DNA from: Deinococcus alpinitundrae
GTDB taxonomy: Bacteria > Deinococcota > Deinococci > Deinococcales > Deinococcaceae
Assembly (NCBI RefSeq): GCF_009982895.1
Contig: NZ_WXZL01000025.1
Span: 1 to 55,190 of the forward strand
Direction of reading: 5' to 3'
DNA: 55,190 bases
The position numbers and the translations under genes were made by a program. Positions within the stretch are counted from its first letter, which is position 1; each line of letters starts with the position of its first letter. Shown in pieces: positions 1 to 11,514 of this stretch. The notes under the pieces are model-generated. The model made no database searches and was not told the DNA's origin. It was given only the letters and a program-made list of their open reading frames with translations.

Positions 1-185
1 AGGCCGTTGTGGTGCATGCCAAGTTAGCAATCTTGAAGGTGACGCACCTAGCTTGAACGCGCTCCATTACGGATCCTACACAGACCGCTAATCAAATACG
101 GGCAATCTAAGGATGTAACATGGGACAACGGGAGGAGGTCGTGGGCATAGATTCGGCCTCACTCCCTTTGTCTTGAAAGGGGATC
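1..185. other. Left edge and leader of the polysaccharide cluster
   Basis: No complete gene. Two plus frames run in from the left edge, one closing with a stop at 54-56 and one at 92-94; either could be the tail of an upstream gene, but neither has a recognisable motif. The rest is leader for the glycosyltransferase, ending in a purine-rich AAAGGGG just before its ATG. Confidence 0.3.
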
Positions 186-1394
186 ATGGAGAGAGACAGA
201 AACAATCTAAAAGTCGCCGTCATCCACGAATGGCTGGTGACCCATGCTGGATCGGAGCGCGTTCTCGAACGAATGCTGACCGCTTTCCCGCAGGCGGACC
301 TTTTCAGTCTGGTTGATTTTCTTGGGCCTGAGCAGCGAGGCTTTATCGGCCACCGTTCAGTCACCACCTCGTTTCTTCAGCATCTCCCCAAAGCCAGAAC
401 GGCGTTCCGACAGTACTTGCCTTTAATGCCTCTGGCCATTGAGCAGTTCGATCTCTCAGGCTACGATCTAATTCTTTCGAGCAGTCACGCCGTCGCAAAA
501 GGCGTACTGACCGGTCCGGAGCAGTTGCACGTTTGTATGTGCTACTCGCCCGTACGTTATGCCTGGGATTTACAGCACCAATACTTGCGGGAATCCGGCC
601 TGGAGCAGGGCGTTAAGGGAGCCGCAGCCCGGGCGGTGCTTCACTACATCCGGCTGTGGGACACGCGGACGGAGCCGGGCGTGGATTTGTTCATCTCTAT
701 TTCTGACTTCATCGCTAAGCGGGTCAGGAAAGTTTATCGTCGGCCCTCGCTGATTCTTTATCCTCCAGTCGACACCTCCGCGTTTACGCCTGCTGAGGAG
801 CGGGACAATATCTACATGACCGCCTCACGGATGGTGCCTTACAAACGCATTGATTTGATTGTGGAGGCGTTCTCACGGATGCCCGATAAACGCTTGGTGG
901 TGATAGGTGATGGCCCCGAGATGCCCAAGATCCGGGCGTTGGCGGCACCCAACGTCACCATCATGGGCTATCAGCCGTTTGACGTGATGCGCGAACAGAT
1001 GCGTCGTGCCCGCGCCTTCATTTTTGCCGCTGAGGAGGATTTCGGGATTGCCCCGATTGAAGCCCAAGCTTGTGGTACGCCAGTTATTGCTTATGGGCGC
1101 GGTGGCGCAGTAGAGACTATACGCGACGGTGAGACAGGCCTCTTTTTCGAGGAACAGACGCCCCGCAGCTTGATGGACGCCGTGTTCCGCTTTGAAGACC
1201 GGAAAACAGATTTCAACCCGGCAGCTTGCCGTGAAAACGCGCTTCGCTTCAGCAACCAACGCTTTGACCACCAATTCAGACAGGCGATGGATGCGGCGCT
1301 ACTGGCCTGGCAGAGTGGGCGCAATCCAGAAGACCTCATTGCGCCGCTCTCCGTGGAGTTCCACGGTGCAACCTTGGAGAGGAAGCCCATATGA
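186..1394 (+). CDS. GT4-family glycosyltransferase
   Basis: Cytoplasmic glycosyltransferase expected to move a sugar from a nucleotide donor onto a lipid-linked surface glycan. The 402-aa protein has the two-domain GT-B layout. The N-terminal half opens with the HEWL segment near residue 14 and a SSHAVAKG segment near 97. The C-terminal donor domain has SRMVPYKR near 218 and the E-x7-E signature (EEDFGIAPIEAQ) near 282-293, followed by the CGTPVIAYGRGG loop. The start is backed by AAAGGGG about 6 nt upstream. The last codons overlap rfbB by 4 nt, so it leads the dTDP-rhamnose operon and may act on rhamnose or a co-assembled sugar (inference). Donor and acceptor cannot be told from sequence. 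Confidence 0.88.
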   Translation: MERDRNNLKVAVIHEWLVTHAGSERVLERMLTAFPQADLFSLVDFLGPEQRGFIGHRSVTTSFLQHLPKARTAFRQYLPLMPLAIEQFDLSGYDLILSSSHAVAKGVLTGPEQLHVCMCYSPVRYAWDLQHQYLRESGLEQGVKGAAARAVLHYIRLWDTRTEPGVDLFISISDFIAKRVRKVYRRPSLILYPPVDTSAFTPAEERDNIYMTASRMVPYKRIDLIVEAFSRMPDKRLVVIGDGPEMPKIRALAAPNVTIMGYQPFDVMREQMRRARAFIFAAEEDFGIAPIEAQACGTPVIAYGRGGAVETIRDGETGLFFEEQTPRSLMDAVFRFEDRKTDFNPAACRENALRFSNQRFDHQFRQAMDAALLAWQSGRNPEDLIAPLSVEFHGATLERKPI

Positions 1395-2416
1395 AAAATC
1401 TACTCGTCACCGGGGGCTGCGGTTTCATCGGCAGCAACTTCGTGCGTTACTGGCTCACCCAACATCCTGAGAGCAAAGTTGTCGTCTACGACAAGCTGAC
1501 CTACGCCGGTCGAAAGGAAAACCTGGCCGATCTGTGGGACCAGCCCAATCTCAGCTTGGTGGTAGGCGACATCGGCGATATGGACGCCGTGCGCCGTGCC
1601 TGCCAGGACAACCAGATTGACCTGATCGTCAACTTTGCGGCCGAGACTCACGTGGACCAAAGCATTCTCGGGCCGCTGGTTTTCACCGACACCAACGTGC
1701 GTGGCACTCACGTGCTGCTGGAAGTCGCCCGTGAACTGGGCATCCGGCTTCACCACATCAGTACCGACGAGGTGTATGGCCATATCAAGGACGACCACCA
1801 GAGTATAGAGACGGACGAACTCGCCCCGCGCAGTCCCTACGCTGCTAGCAAGGCCGCCGCCGATCAACTGGTGCAGGCCTACGCCATCACTTACGGCATC
1901 CCGGTGACCATCACGCGCGGGGCCAACAACGTGGGGCCGTACCAGTATCCGGAAAAGGCCGTGCCGCTGTTTTCCACCAACGCCATTCTGGGTGAGGCTA
2001 TCCCGGTTTACGGCGACGGCCTGCAAATGCGCGACTACGCTCACGTCTACGATCACTGTACCGGCATCGAAACCGTACTGCTGCGCGGCACCATCGGCGA
2101 GGTCTACAACGTCGGTACCGGACGCGAGATGACCAATCTGGAAATGGTCGATATTGTGTTGGACACGCTCGGCAAGGACCACAGTCTGGTCAGGCACGTC
2201 ACCGACCGCCCCGGCCATGACCGGCGCTACAGCATGAACGTGGATAAACTCAAGTCGCTGGGCTGGCAGCCGAAGTACGATCCACGGCAGGCAGTGGCTG
2301 AGGCCGCCGGATGGTACGCCGAGAACCAGGCCTGGTGGGAGCCGATTCGTAGTGGCGAGTTCCGCGAATACTATGAAAAGCAGTACGCCGAGCGTCTGGC
2401 TGGAGCCGGTCAGTGA
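1391..2416 (+). CDS. rfbB: dTDP-glucose 4,6-dehydratase
   Basis: Second step of dTDP-L-rhamnose synthesis: oxidation and dehydration of dTDP-glucose to dTDP-4-keto-6-deoxyglucose using tightly bound NAD. The 341-aa protein is an extended SDR with the nucleotide motif GGCGFIG (residues 8-14), the active-site segment STDEVYG (124-130) with the Asp/Glu used for dehydration, and the Tyr150-x3-Lys154 pair (YAASK). Length is normal for RmlB. ATG overlaps the end of the glycosyltransferase gene (ATGA) and its own stop overlaps the GTG of rfbA, so translation along the operon should be coupled. Confidence 0.96.
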   Translation: MKNLLVTGGCGFIGSNFVRYWLTQHPESKVVVYDKLTYAGRKENLADLWDQPNLSLVVGDIGDMDAVRRACQDNQIDLIVNFAAETHVDQSILGPLVFTDTNVRGTHVLLEVARELGIRLHHISTDEVYGHIKDDHQSIETDELAPRSPYAASKAAADQLVQAYAITYGIPVTITRGANNVGPYQYPEKAVPLFSTNAILGEAIPVYGDGLQMRDYAHVYDHCTGIETVLLRGTIGEVYNVGTGREMTNLEMVDIVLDTLGKDHSLVRHVTDRPGHDRRYSMNVDKLKSLGWQPKYDPRQAVAEAAGWYAENQAWWEPIRSGEFREYYEKQYAERLAGAGQ

Positions 2417-3330
2417 GCGTAGCAGCAGATGCCGCCACTACTTCAGCGCGCCGGAGCATCATCCTGGCGGGCGGCAGCGGCACCCGGCTGTATCCGGCGA
2501 CGCTGGCGGTCAGCAAGCAGCTGCTGCCCATCTACGACAAGCCAATGATCTACTACCCGCTAACCACCCTGATGCTCGGCGGTATCCGCGAGATCCTGAT
2601 CATCTCGACGCCCGATGACACCCCACGGTTCAAGCAACTGCTCGGCGACGGCTCGCAGTGGGGTATTCAGCTGGAGTATGCCGTGCAGCCCAAACCCGAG
2701 GGCTTGGCCCAGGCCTTCTTGATCGGCGAGGACTTCATTCGCGGCCACCATAGCGCCCTGATTCTGGGCGACAACATCTTCTACGGCAACGACCTCTCGG
2801 ATTTGATGGAGGCCGCCAATCAGAAGACCGAGGGGGCCACCGTCTTCGCCTACCAGGTGGGTGACCCCGAGCGCTACGGCGTGGTGGAATTCGATAGCGC
2901 GGGCAAGGCCGTCTCATTAGAAGAAAAGCCCGCCCAGCCCAAGTCGGACTTTGCGGTCACGGGCCTGTATTTCTACGATCAGAATATCGTGGACGTGGTG
3001 AAGAGCATCAAGCCCTCGCCGCGCGGCGAACTGGAAATCACCGACGTCAACATTCACTACCTCAACGCCGGGCTGCTCGACGTGCAGACGATGCGCCGGG
3101 GCTTTGCCTGGCTCGACACCGGCACCCACGAAAGCATGCTCGAAGCCAGCAGCTTTATCCAGACCATCGAGCACCGCCAGGGCCTCAAGGTGGCCGCGCC
3201 CGAGGAAATCGCCTGGCGCAACCACTGGATCAGCACTGAACAACTCATCGAGCAGGCACAGAAGCTGGCCAAGAACCAGTACGGCAAATACCTGCTCAAA
3301 CTCAGCAAAGAGCACCGGAGCCATCCATGA
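2413..3330 (+). CDS. rfbA: glucose-1-phosphate thymidylyltransferase
   Basis: First step of dTDP-rhamnose synthesis: joins dTTP and glucose-1-phosphate. The 305-aa protein shows the nucleotidyltransferase signature [11 protein letters not shown] (about residues 18-28), then [16 protein letters not shown], the GDNIFYG metal/nucleotide segment and the EEKP sugar-binding motif. About 14 residues precede the usual RmlA start. The GTG start is chosen because GTGA overlaps the rfbB stop; no later start retains the glycine-rich loop. Its own end overlaps rfbC (ATGA). The glucose-1-phosphate could be supplied by the phosphohexomutase at 7057 (inference). Confidence 0.95.
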   Translation: MSVAADAATTSARRSIILAGGSGTRLYPATLAVSKQLLPIYDKPMIYYPLTTLMLGGIREILIISTPDDTPRFKQLLGDGSQWGIQLEYAVQPKPEGLAQAFLIGEDFIRGHHSALILGDNIFYGNDLSDLMEAANQKTEGATVFAYQVGDPERYGVVEFDSAGKAVSLEEKPAQPKSDFAVTGLYFYDQNIVDVVKSIKPSPRGELEITDVNIHYLNAGLLDVQTMRRGFAWLDTGTHESMLEASSFIQTIEHRQGLKVAAPEEIAWRNHWISTEQLIEQAQKLAKNQYGKYLLKLSKEHRSHP

Positions 3331-3878
3331 CCCTCAATCTCAAAATCAAACTGGCCAGCGAGTACGCCCAAGCCCTCAAGTTCGAGAGCTATCCCGCTGC
3401 GCCGCAGATCGAGGGCGTCTGGTTTCAGGCACTCAGGAAAAACCGCAGCGAGAACGGCGCGTTCATGGAGTACCTGCGGCTGGACGAGCAGGGCGTGCAG
3501 GGCTTGCCTGGTCAGCTCATGCCGCGCCAGATCAGTGTCTCGTGGGCCGCCCCGAAGCGCATCAATGCGTTTCACATTCACGTCAAAGATGAGCAGAACG
3601 AGATCTGGTGCGTGCTGTCGGGTCAACTGGTGATCTGGCTCGTCGATTGCCGCGAGGGTAGTCCGACCCTGGGCGTCAAGCGCAAGCTGGTCTTCAGCGG
3701 TGAGCAGCCGATGATGGTACATATCCCCAGCGGCGTGGCGCACGGCTATCAGGCAGGCGAGGCTGGAGCCACCCTAATCTACACTATGGACGCCCAGTTC
3801 GATCTGGCCGACCCCAACGAGGGCAGGCTCCCCTGGAACTTCTTCGGGGACGAGCTGTGGGCCGAGGACATGGGGTGA
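3327..3878 (+). CDS. rfbC: dTDP-4-dehydrorhamnose 3,5-epimerase family protein
   Basis: Third step: epimerises C3 and C5 of dTDP-4-keto-6-deoxyglucose. The 183-aa protein is a cupin of the RmlC family, with the central strand pattern [11 protein letters not shown], the VDCREGSPT turn typical of RmlC, and PSGVAHGYQ near the C-terminus. The usual GLHYQ histidine motif is replaced by AFHIH, so the active-site His is inferred from position rather than from an exact motif. Operon position between rfbA and rfbD supports the assignment. The stop overlaps the rfbD GTG. Confidence 0.88.
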   Translation: MTLNLKIKLASEYAQALKFESYPAAPQIEGVWFQALRKNRSENGAFMEYLRLDEQGVQGLPGQLMPRQISVSWAAPKRINAFHIHVKDEQNEIWCVLSGQLVIWLVDCREGSPTLGVKRKLVFSGEQPMMVHIPSGVAHGYQAGEAGATLIYTMDAQFDLADPNEGRLPWNFFGDELWAEDMG

Positions 3879-4600
3879 AGATTCTCCTGACCGGCGGCAG
3901 CGGACGCCTCGGCACAGAGTTGCGTACCCTGCTTCCCGGCGTAATGGCCCCCAGCAGCGCGGAGCTGAATCTGACCGACGCTGCAAGCGTCTTGGGAGTG
4001 GTGAGCCGTGAGCAGCCGGACGTCATTGTCCATACGGGGGCCTACACCAATGTGGGCGGCGCAGAGAAGGAACGGGCGCAGTGCTGGGGTGTCAACGTGG
4101 AGGGCACCCGGCATGTGGCGCAGGCGGCCAACGCGGTGGGTGCGAAGCTGGTTCACATCAGCACCGACTACGTGTTCAACGGTCAGACCGGGCAGTACCG
4201 CGAGGACGATACGCCGGGCCCCGTGGTCAACTACTACTCGCTGACAAAACTGGTGGCCGAGGAAGCCGCCCGCGCCGCCGCGTCGCACCTGATCATCCGC
4301 ACCAGCTTCCGGCCCCGCGAGTTCGCGTATCCGGTGGCCTTCAGCGACGTGTTCACCGGGCAGGATTACGTGGACATCATCGCGCCGGACATCGCTCTAG
4401 CGGTGCAGCATGCGCTCACCATTTCGGACGAGGTGCTGCATATCGCCACCGAGCGCAAGAGTGTCTATGAGCTGGCGCGCCGACGCAAGCCGGACGTGCG
4501 CGAGGGCACGCGGGCAGAGGCGGGCGTGACGCTGCCTGGGGACGTGAGCCTAAACACAGAGCGGTGGGAAGCGTTGAAAGCTGGTTTCAGGTCCGCCTAG
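3875..4600 (+). CDS. rfbD: dTDP-4-dehydrorhamnose reductase (short form)
   Basis: Last step of dTDP-L-rhamnose synthesis: NAD(P)H reduction at C4. The SDR protein begins [13 protein letters not shown], with the STDYVFNG segment and the Tyr-x3-Lys pair in YYSLTK. The GTG at 3875 is preferred to the in-frame GTG at 3857 because GTGA overlaps the rfbC stop and the Rossmann loop begins there. At 241 aa it is clearly shorter than the usual 280-300 aa, with a reduced C-terminal substrate domain. Its 3' end overlaps that of the convergent gene at 4587 by 14 nt. Confidence 0.85.
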   Translation: MKILLTGGSGRLGTELRTLLPGVMAPSSAELNLTDAASVLGVVSREQPDVIVHTGAYTNVGGAEKERAQCWGVNVEGTRHVAQAANAVGAKLVHISTDYVFNGQTGQYREDDTPGPVVNYYSLTKLVAEEAARAAASHLIIRTSFRPREFAYPVAFSDVFTGQDYVDIIAPDIALAVQHALTISDEVLHIATERKSVYELARRRKPDVREGTRAEAGVTLPGDVSLNTERWEALKAGFRSA

Positions 4601-5489
4601 GTCTGAAGAAGAGCAGACACAGCAAGCTGCCGAGCATCAGAGTCAGTATTCCTGCTGCCCAGCCATTGGTTTGAAGATTTGGTGTAGTGGGCCTGATTTC
4701 GAGTTTTTGAACATAGAACTGCACGTTGGGGTCGTCCTGAGCTGTCGTCAAAAAAGCTTGGGCTGGCGGTGCAACGGGTCGACTATTGACCTTGAGCACG
4801 TGGACGCCATTCTTACCCGGTGGGGTGGCAGGCAGATTGAACCGACCGACCAGCAAATTCCCCGGCGTCCCGGTCGGCAGTTCGTAAACGGATTTGCCGT
4901 CCAAAGAAAAGGTAAAGCCCTGATGCTCAAAGCGGCGGAGCAGACGGTACTCCACGGTCAGCGAGCCACTTTGCTCGGTCAGCTTCTCGAGGCCCAGAGA
5001 ACTTGCCGAACTATAAGCCGAACCAACGAAGTTGCTGGGTTGCGGTCCATAGAGAATGTTCGGACGCACTTGAACGGATTTGAAATCGAGCTGACCCAGA
5101 CCCACTGAGATATCGGTGTTGTCGTTTTTGGCAAACGGTTTTCCGAGTCCATCTAAGTTGCTCCGGTTGGTCAGGATCTCAAGTGTGTTGGAACCTCTCT
5201 TCAGTTCAATCAGCAATTGGGAACGGAATTCGCTTGCTGACTTGGTGAGGCGCGAGCCGCGAAAAATAACCTGACCGTTGAGGACCAGTTCGGCCCATTG
5301 GCCTTCATAGGGCAAGGATAAATTGAAACCAAGCTCGCCGGGCTGGTCTTTTGGAGCAGCCAACACGAGCTTGGCTCGGTGCCCCAGAAGCCAGCGGCCC
5401 CAAGCTTCCTGTCCCCGGAAATTGACTTGCTCGACTGAACTGAGATTCAAGGTGTGGTCGAACGTCGGGCTGATCTTGGAATCAGCCAT
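4587..5489 (-). CDS. Membrane-anchored protein of unknown function
   Basis: Not recognised. A 300-aa protein with no signal peptide but a hydrophobic segment at about residues 276-296 ([19 protein letters not shown]) followed by RPRRT, so it is probably tail-anchored. The body is beta-rich and mentions of Asn/Ser/Gly-rich turns suggest a jelly-roll-like fold (weak inference). Start ATG overlaps the end of the O-antigen ligase-like gene by 8 nt, so the two are made together. The context suggests a role in polymer assembly or export, but no catalytic motif is visible. Confidence 0.75.
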   Translation of the reverse strand: MADSKISPTFDHTLNLSSVEQVNFRGQEAWGRWLLGHRAKLVLAAPKDQPGELGFNLSLPYEGQWAELVLNGQVIFRGSRLTKSASEFRSQLLIELKRGSNTLEILTNRSNLDGLGKPFAKNDNTDISVGLGQLDFKSVQVRPNILYGPQPSNFVGSAYSSASSLGLEKLTEQSGSLTVEYRLLRRFEHQGFTFSLDGKSVYELPTGTPGNLLVGRFNLPATPPGKNGVHVLKVNSRPVAPPAQAFLTTAQDDPNVQFYVQKLEIRPTTPNLQTNGWAAGILTLMLGSLLCLLFFRPRRT

Positions 5490-6678
5490 CGTGGGTCTCC
5501 GTTGGCCGCGCGCGCCACACGCTGATCCCCAGCGCCACCCACCACAGCTCGGCGAAGTGCGGACTGGGCACAGCGATCACCACGTCCACGAAATTCATGG
5601 CGGTGTAGCCGAACAGCACGGCGATCAGCAGAGGGTCGCGGCTTTTGGCTGCCGACCACAGCCCGTAACCGTAAACGAGCAGCAGCCCACTCAGGCCCAC
5701 CACGCCGGTTTCCATCAGCCACTGCAGCCAGGCGTTGTGGGCGATCAACCACAGGCCGCTGAAACCGCCGAGCCACTCCGGGCACTGAATCTGGTTGGCG
5801 GCCAATACCGGGTTGAGCTGGCAGCCGCCCTTGAACAGGTAAGTCAGGTATGGCCCGCCCTGATACGCCCCCACCCCGCCGAGGGGTGAGGTTTGCCAGG
5901 CGGCGAGGGCATCAGCCCAGACGAAACTACGCCCGCTGGTCTGGTCATCTATCAAGCGCAGAATCGGCGTGAACTTGAGTTGCAGGGCGCTGACCACATA
6001 AATGGCAGTGGCCACCACGCCCAGCGGTACCACCACCCAGCGTCGGCTGCCCCGCACCCCGGCCAGCAACAGCGCCGCGACGCTGCCCACCACCAGCGCC
6101 AGCGTCGGCCCCCGACTCCCAGCCGCCAGCAGCGTGGCGACGGCGATCAGGCCCGCCACGCCACGCCACCAGGCCGCTCCACCGCGCCAGAACATCACCA
6201 GCCATAGCGAGGTAACTGCCACCAAGCCCAGCGACACCGGGTAGTAGTAAGGGTGGTTGAGCCGCGCCGCGACCCCTGCGACGCCCTGGGTCAGCAGGGT
6301 ATAGCCCCAGGCCGTGATGAAGATGACGAGTTGCCCCCAGAGGAGCGGGCGCAACTGGCGGCTGTCTTGCAAAAACACGCCTGCCGCGACCATCGCCAGA
6401 ATCAGCAGGGTGCGAACGCCCCCGAAAGCCAGTGAGAGCAGCGGGTTGGGTGTCAGCAACGCGGCCAGTACCTGCGAGGCAGCAAAATAAAACAAGATCC
6501 AGCGGGCTACTTTCGGCAGATTCCGCAGCGATCCGAGGGCCCCGAAGGCGGCCAGGTAGAAAAATGGGAGCACCGGTACGGCGGCGATCAGCCAGGACAG
6601 CCAGCGCGGCGGCGCGAACGGCATGGCTGCGGGGTGAGGAACAGGCGCGGGAACAGCTGGGGCGGCGGGCAACGGCAC
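5482..6678 (-). CDS. O-antigen ligase/polymerase (Wzy/WaaL)-like membrane protein
   Basis: Polytopic inner-membrane protein, about 398 aa, with roughly ten hydrophobic segments and a large periplasmic loop containing the aligned H-N-A-W-L-Q-W-L motif after it, typical of the Wzy_C/O-antigen ligase family. It probably polymerises or ligates lipid-linked polysaccharide repeat units. The open frame reaches 6867 but that would run through tRNA-Glu, so it must start downstream. The GTG at 6678 is proposed because an AATACT -10-like box sits 7 nt before it; the ATG at 6624 is the alternative. It shares an operon with the 300-aa anchored protein. Confidence 0.8.
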   Translation of the reverse strand: MPLPAAPAVPAPVPHPAAMPFAPPRWLSWLIAAVPVLPFFYLAAFGALGSLRNLPKVARWILFYFAASQVLAALLTPNPLLSLAFGGVRTLLILAMVAAGVFLQDSRQLRPLLWGQLVIFITAWGYTLLTQGVAGVAARLNHPYYYPVSLGLVAVTSLWLVMFWRGGAAWWRGVAGLIAVATLLAAGSRGPTLALVVGSVAALLLAGVRGSRRWVVVPLGVVATAIYVVSALQLKFTPILRLIDDQTSGRSFVWADALAAWQTSPLGGVGAYQGGPYLTYLFKGGCQLNPVLAANQIQCPEWLGGFSGLWLIAHNAWLQWLMETGVVGLSGLLLVYGYGLWSAAKSRDPLLIAVLFGYTAMNFVDVVIAVPSPHFAELWWVALGISVWRARPTETHDG

Positions 6679-6731
6679 GTCCGGCAGTATTCCACGAAGG
6701 CGCGTGTCACAGGGCCGGGCCAACACCAGCC

Positions 6732-6771
6732 AAAAAAGACCTCCGCCCTGCACGCGGCAGAAAACGGAGGC
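6732..6771 (-). terminator. Rho-independent terminator of tRNA-Glu
   Basis: On the minus strand CCTCCG pairs with CGGAGG (6765-6770 with 6740-6745) and is followed by six T residues (complement of 6732-6737). It lies directly after tRNA-Glu and before the ligase-like gene, separating the two transcription units. Confidence 0.75.
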
Positions 6772-6776
6772 AATGG

Positions 6777-6856
<80 letters not shown>

Positions 6857-6926
6857 TGTCGGGTCAAAAAACCGGTGAAGGTTTCGATCGCCGCCCTTTC
6901 AAGGGGTGCTTTTCAGCACGGAGGGA

Positions 6927-6955
6927 ATAATAGTGGGGAAAGGGGTGGGTGTCAA
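6927..6955 (-). promoter_or_regulatory. Sigma70-type promoter of tRNA-Glu
   Basis: Minus-strand TTGACA (6955-6950), 17-nt spacer, TATTAT (6932-6927). This is close to full consensus and the strongest promoter seen in the window. It gives a 5' leader of about 70 nt containing a small hairpin (GTGCTGAAAAGCAC) before the mature tRNA. Confidence 0.85.
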
Positions 6956-7056
6956 CACTACCCGTGCCTGACACTCAGGCGGAGCGGGCGGCGAGCCAAG
7001 CATTTGCTAGGCTGTGGGCGCAGCAAGACTCCCGACCTCTTTTCGGAGAATTCACT

Positions 7057-8472
7057 ATGCCCATCACATTCGGAACCGACGGCTGGCGTGACATCATCGC
7101 CGAGGATTTTACCTACGCCAATCTGCGTCTGGTCGCACAGGCCCATGCCCAGATGCTGCGGGTTTCGGGTGACAGCTCTGTGGTGGTGGGTTTTGATCCC
7201 CGCTTTCAGGGTCACCATTTTGCCCGCGTTGTCGCTGAGACGATGGCGCGTCAGGGCCTCGATGTCTGGCTGGCCGGAGCCTACCTGCCGACGCCCGCCC
7301 TCTCGTTCGCGGCGCTTCACGTGGGGGCGGCGGGCGGCGTGATGATCACCGCCTCGCACAACCCGCCGATTTACAACGGCTACAAGCTCAAGGGACCGTA
7401 TGGTGGCAGCGCCACGCCAGAGATGGTGGCGCGGGTGGAGGCGGCCCTGGCGCGGCCTGAGCCTTACAGCGGGCCAGCCGGGAAGATTCAGCCGCTCGAC
7501 ATTCGCGAAGCCTATTTCCAGCAGCTTGACCGGCAACTCGATCTTGCGGCCCTGCGCGCTTACCGGGGCACGGTCTACCACGATGCGATGGGCGGCGCGG
7601 CGGCGGGCTGGCTGAGCGACTATGTGCGCAGCCGCGCCCTCGGCTTTGAGCTGCGCGAGGTGCGTGGCCAGCCGGACCCGCTGTTTGGCGGCGTCAACCC
7701 CGAGCCGATTGCGGCCAACCTCGGCCTGCTCATGGCGTTGCTGGGCCGTGAAACGGGGCAGACCTTCGCCGTCGTGACCGATGGCGACGCGGATAGGGTC
7801 GGGGCCGTCACGGCGGGTGGGCAGGTGTTCAACAGCCACCAGATTTTCGCGGTGTTCATCAAGCATCTATATGGGCGCGGGTTGCGGGGCCGGGTCGTCA
7901 AAACCGTATCTGGCAGCCGCATCATCGAATTGCTGACCCACAAACTGGGTTTGGAGCTGCTGGAAACGCCGGTGGGCTTCAAGTACGTCACTGACGCGTT
8001 CTTGGAAGGGCAGGCCGACCCCGCCAAGGCCGTGATGATCGGCGGTGAGGAGTCCGGCGGGTTGTCATCGCGCGGCCACATTCCCGAGCGCGACGGCCTC
8101 TTGAACAGCCTGCTGCTAATCGAGGCGGTGGCGATGAGCGGTCAGGGTCTCGGTGAGCTGTTTGCCGAGATCGAGGCGGACGTCGGCTTCAAGCATGTCT
8201 ATGACCGGGCCGATCTGCACCTCAGCGCCGGTTTCGACAAGGCCCGGCTCCTCAGTCAGGCGGCCGCTTACCGCGAGGTGGCCGGGCACGCAGTTGAGGG
8301 CGTCAACACCCGCGACGGAGTAAAGCTCGACCTTTCGGGCGGCGCGTCGGCCATGTTCCGCGCGTCCGGCACCGAACCGGTGGTGCGCGTCTATGTGGAA
8401 GCCCAGACGGAAGCGGACGTGCGTGCCATTCTGGACGAGGCGACCCGGCGGGTGCGGGCGCTCGACACATAA
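7057..8472 (+). CDS. Phosphoglucomutase/phosphomannomutase family enzyme
   Basis: Alpha-D-phosphohexomutase interconverting hexose 6- and 1-phosphates, feeding the glucose-1-phosphate used by rfbA and cell-wall sugars. The 471-aa protein starts with the GTDGWR substrate motif, and has the phosphoserine loop TASHNPP, the metal-binding loop DGDADR and the C-terminal phosphate-binding loop RASGTEP. ATG 7057 is chosen over the upstream frame opening at 6949 because CGGAGAA lies 7 nt before it and the conserved N-terminus begins there. It is flanked by tRNA genes on the opposite strand and appears to be a single-gene unit. Confidence 0.92.
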   Translation: MPITFGTDGWRDIIAEDFTYANLRLVAQAHAQMLRVSGDSSVVVGFDPRFQGHHFARVVAETMARQGLDVWLAGAYLPTPALSFAALHVGAAGGVMITASHNPPIYNGYKLKGPYGGSATPEMVARVEAALARPEPYSGPAGKIQPLDIREAYFQQLDRQLDLAALRAYRGTVYHDAMGGAAAGWLSDYVRSRALGFELREVRGQPDPLFGGVNPEPIAANLGLLMALLGRETGQTFAVVTDGDADRVGAVTAGGQVFNSHQIFAVFIKHLYGRGLRGRVVKTVSGSRIIELLTHKLGLELLETPVGFKYVTDAFLEGQADPAKAVMIGGEESGGLSSRGHIPERDGLLNSLLLIEAVAMSGQGLGELFAEIEADVGFKHVYDRADLHLSAGFDKARLLSQAAAYREVAGHAVEGVNTRDGVKLDLSGGASAMFRASGTEPVVRVYVEAQTEADVRAILDEATRRVRALDT

Positions 8473-8511
8473 AAGCGCAGCGGGCCGCCCCAACTCGGAG
8501 TGGCCCGCTGC
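8471..8511 (-). terminator. Terminator after tRNA-Ser, possibly bidirectional
   Basis: A perfect 10-bp inverted repeat, GCAGCGGGCC (8477-8486) and GGCCCGCTGC (8502-8511), lies between the mutase stop and tRNA-Ser. On the minus strand it is followed by GCGCTTTT, fitting termination of tRNA-Ser; it may also stop the mutase transcript. Confidence 0.65.
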
Positions 8512-8512
8512 T

Positions 8513-8604
<92 letters not shown>

Positions 8605-8661
8605 AGCGGCGACCAAGTTAGCGCGTCCGGTGGCCTGGATGCAAGTCTGTCAGCCGGGAAG

Positions 8662-9210
8662 TCAGGTGTACGGGTCTTGCAGGTAGCGGCGCACCACTTC
8701 CAGCGGCGCGAAGGTCTGGGCGTGGAGGGCGGCGAGCACATGCCGGATCTCGGCCCAGGCAAAGGCGTGCTGCCCCGGCGTGACCTGTCCGGCGCGCAGC
8801 GCTTCGTCCAGCTCCTCTTGATCAATCACCTCGGTATCCGTCACCCGCCAGTGCCCGTCCTGTTGCACCTCCACCAGACCAACCACGTCCAGGTAGAGGT
8901 CGTCCATCCAGGGGAGGCCGTCCACGCCGACGCCGCTGGCCTCGCCCACGTCCACGTAGAGTTGCTGGATCCGGCCTGCCGCGTCGAGTTGCACCGTGAG
9001 CGCGTGGGTGGCCCCGCTGGGCGCGTAATGGACCCAGCGGTAGCCGGAAGCCAGAATGCAGCGCGCCTGACCCGCGACGGTCACCCACTTCGGCGTCGTC
9101 ACCTCACCCGCCCGGTAGTCCACCAGCAGGCCGCCGGGCAGACTCAGGGTGGTTTGCTCGCCGCTGACGGCGCGCGACCAGATGCGGCGATCGAACACCT
9201 TGCGTTTCAT
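8662..9210 (-). CDS. DUF402 domain protein
   Basis: A 182-aa protein of the DUF402 (FomD-like barrel) family: the central segment with [19 protein letters not shown] and the [11 protein letters not shown] helix matches the family pattern in which acidic residues bind a divalent cation. Family members are nucleoside-diphosphate phosphatases or domains of RNases, so a phosphatase role is possible (inference). Start ATG overlaps the purN stop (ATGA), so it is translated with purN. Confidence 0.8.
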   Translation of the reverse strand: MKRKVFDRRIWSRAVSGEQTTLSLPGGLLVDYRAGEVTTPKWVTVAGQARCILASGYRWVHYAPSGATHALTVQLDAAGRIQQLYVDVGEASGVGVDGLPWMDDLYLDVVGLVEVQQDGHWRVTDTEVIDQEELDEALRAGQVTPGQHAFAWAEIRHVLAALHAQTFAPLEVVRRYLQDPYT

Positions 9211-9806
9211 GCCGTGGCTCCGGCTGGTTTCTGTCCAACCAGCTGTTGCAGGGCGGCGATCATCAGCGGTCCCTCGGTGGCTTGCACGCGGGCGCGCAGG
9301 GTCGCCACCGTGTCGCCCGGCAGCACCGCCACCCGCGACTGTGCCACCACCGCGCCCTCGTCGATGCCCGCCTCGACCTGATGCACGGTTGCGCCGCTGA
9401 CAATGTCGCCTGCCGCCAGCACCGCCGCATGCACCAGGTCGCCGTACATGCCGCGCCCGCCGTATCGCGGTAGCAAGCTGGGATGCACGTTGAGCATGCG
9501 CCCCCGGTAGGCCGCCAGCGTCAGTGGCCCCAGCGCTTTCATGTAGCCGCTCAGCACCACCGCGTCAATCCGGTGGGCGTGCAGGGCGGCCATGATAGCG
9601 GCGTCCAGCTCATCCGCGTTGGGGTGGGCGGCGCGGCTGAGGTGCAAGTGTGGCAGCCCCGTGTCGGCGGCCCACTGCATCACGGCGGACATACTGTTGT
9701 TGCTGATCAGCAGCGCGGGGGTGGCCGCCAGTTCGCCGCGCTGACAGGCCGCCGTCACCGCCCGCGCCGTGCTACCGCCGTGCGAGGAGAGAAAGCCTAG
9801 ACGCAT
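9207..9806 (-). CDS. purN: Phosphoribosylglycinamide formyltransferase
   Basis: Third step of de novo purine synthesis, transferring formyl from 10-formyl-THF to GAR. Visible landmarks are the N-terminal FLSSHGGS phosphate loop, [21 protein letters not shown] with the catalytic Asn-x-His, and the VEAGIDEG segment containing the catalytic Asp. The ATG at 9806 starts 5 codons inside the longest frame and has GAGG 9 nt upstream. It lies 25 nt after the M20 peptidase and is coupled to the DUF402 gene. Confidence 0.92.
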   Translation of the reverse strand: MRLGFLSSHGGSTARAVTAACQRGELAATPALLISNNSMSAVMQWAADTGLPHLHLSRAAHPNADELDAAIMAALHAHRIDAVVLSGYMKALGPLTLAAYRGRMLNVHPSLLPRYGGRGMYGDLVHAAVLAAGDIVSGATVHQVEAGIDEGAVVAQSRVAVLPGDTVATLRARVQATEGPLMIAALQQLVGQKPAGATA

Positions 9807-9831
9807 CGAGCCAGACCTCATCGCCCGGACT

Positions 9832-11202
<1,371 letters not shown>

Positions 11203-11241
11203 GCCCGCGATTCTACGCCGGAGCACGGGTGGGGGAGAGCA

Positions 11242-11478
11242 TCAGCGTCGCTGCGGGGTCTTTGGCCTGGCCGTCCGCTCGTTGCCGCGCCGGTAATTGC
11301 CAGTGGCACGGGCCAGCAGCTGTTGCCGGGCGTCTTCGGTGGCGGCAGCCTGAAGCGCTTTCAGCAGCTTCCCGGCCCGCTCACCACCCAGCGTCATGAT
11401 CACTTTCGCGCCGCGTGAAATTCGCAGCCGCCCGTCTCGGGTCGGCTGGTAGGTGAAGGGATCGTCCGCGAGACCCAT
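11242..11478 (-). CDS. Small conserved-looking protein, unknown function
   Basis: Not recognised. A 78-aa basic protein; the N-terminal half has a regular strand pattern (GRLRISRGAKVIMTLGG), the C-terminus is very basic (NYRRGNERTARPKTPQRR), which could bind nucleic acid (inference). A TAGACT -10 box lies 11 nt before the ATG, giving at most a 4-5 nt leader. Codon use fits its neighbours. Confidence 0.6.
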   Translation of the reverse strand: MGLADDPFTYQPTRDGRLRISRGAKVIMTLGGERAGKLLKALQAAATEDARQQLLARATGNYRRGNERTARPKTPQRR

Positions 11479-11514
11479 GCGTGAAGGTCAGTCTAGCCGC
11501 GTGACGCTTCTTCC

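Noticed and set aside
1400..2218. 272-codon minus frame opposite rfbB
   Set aside because: Lies wholly over a clear rfbB; long antisense frames are common in high-GC coding DNA and no motif is present.
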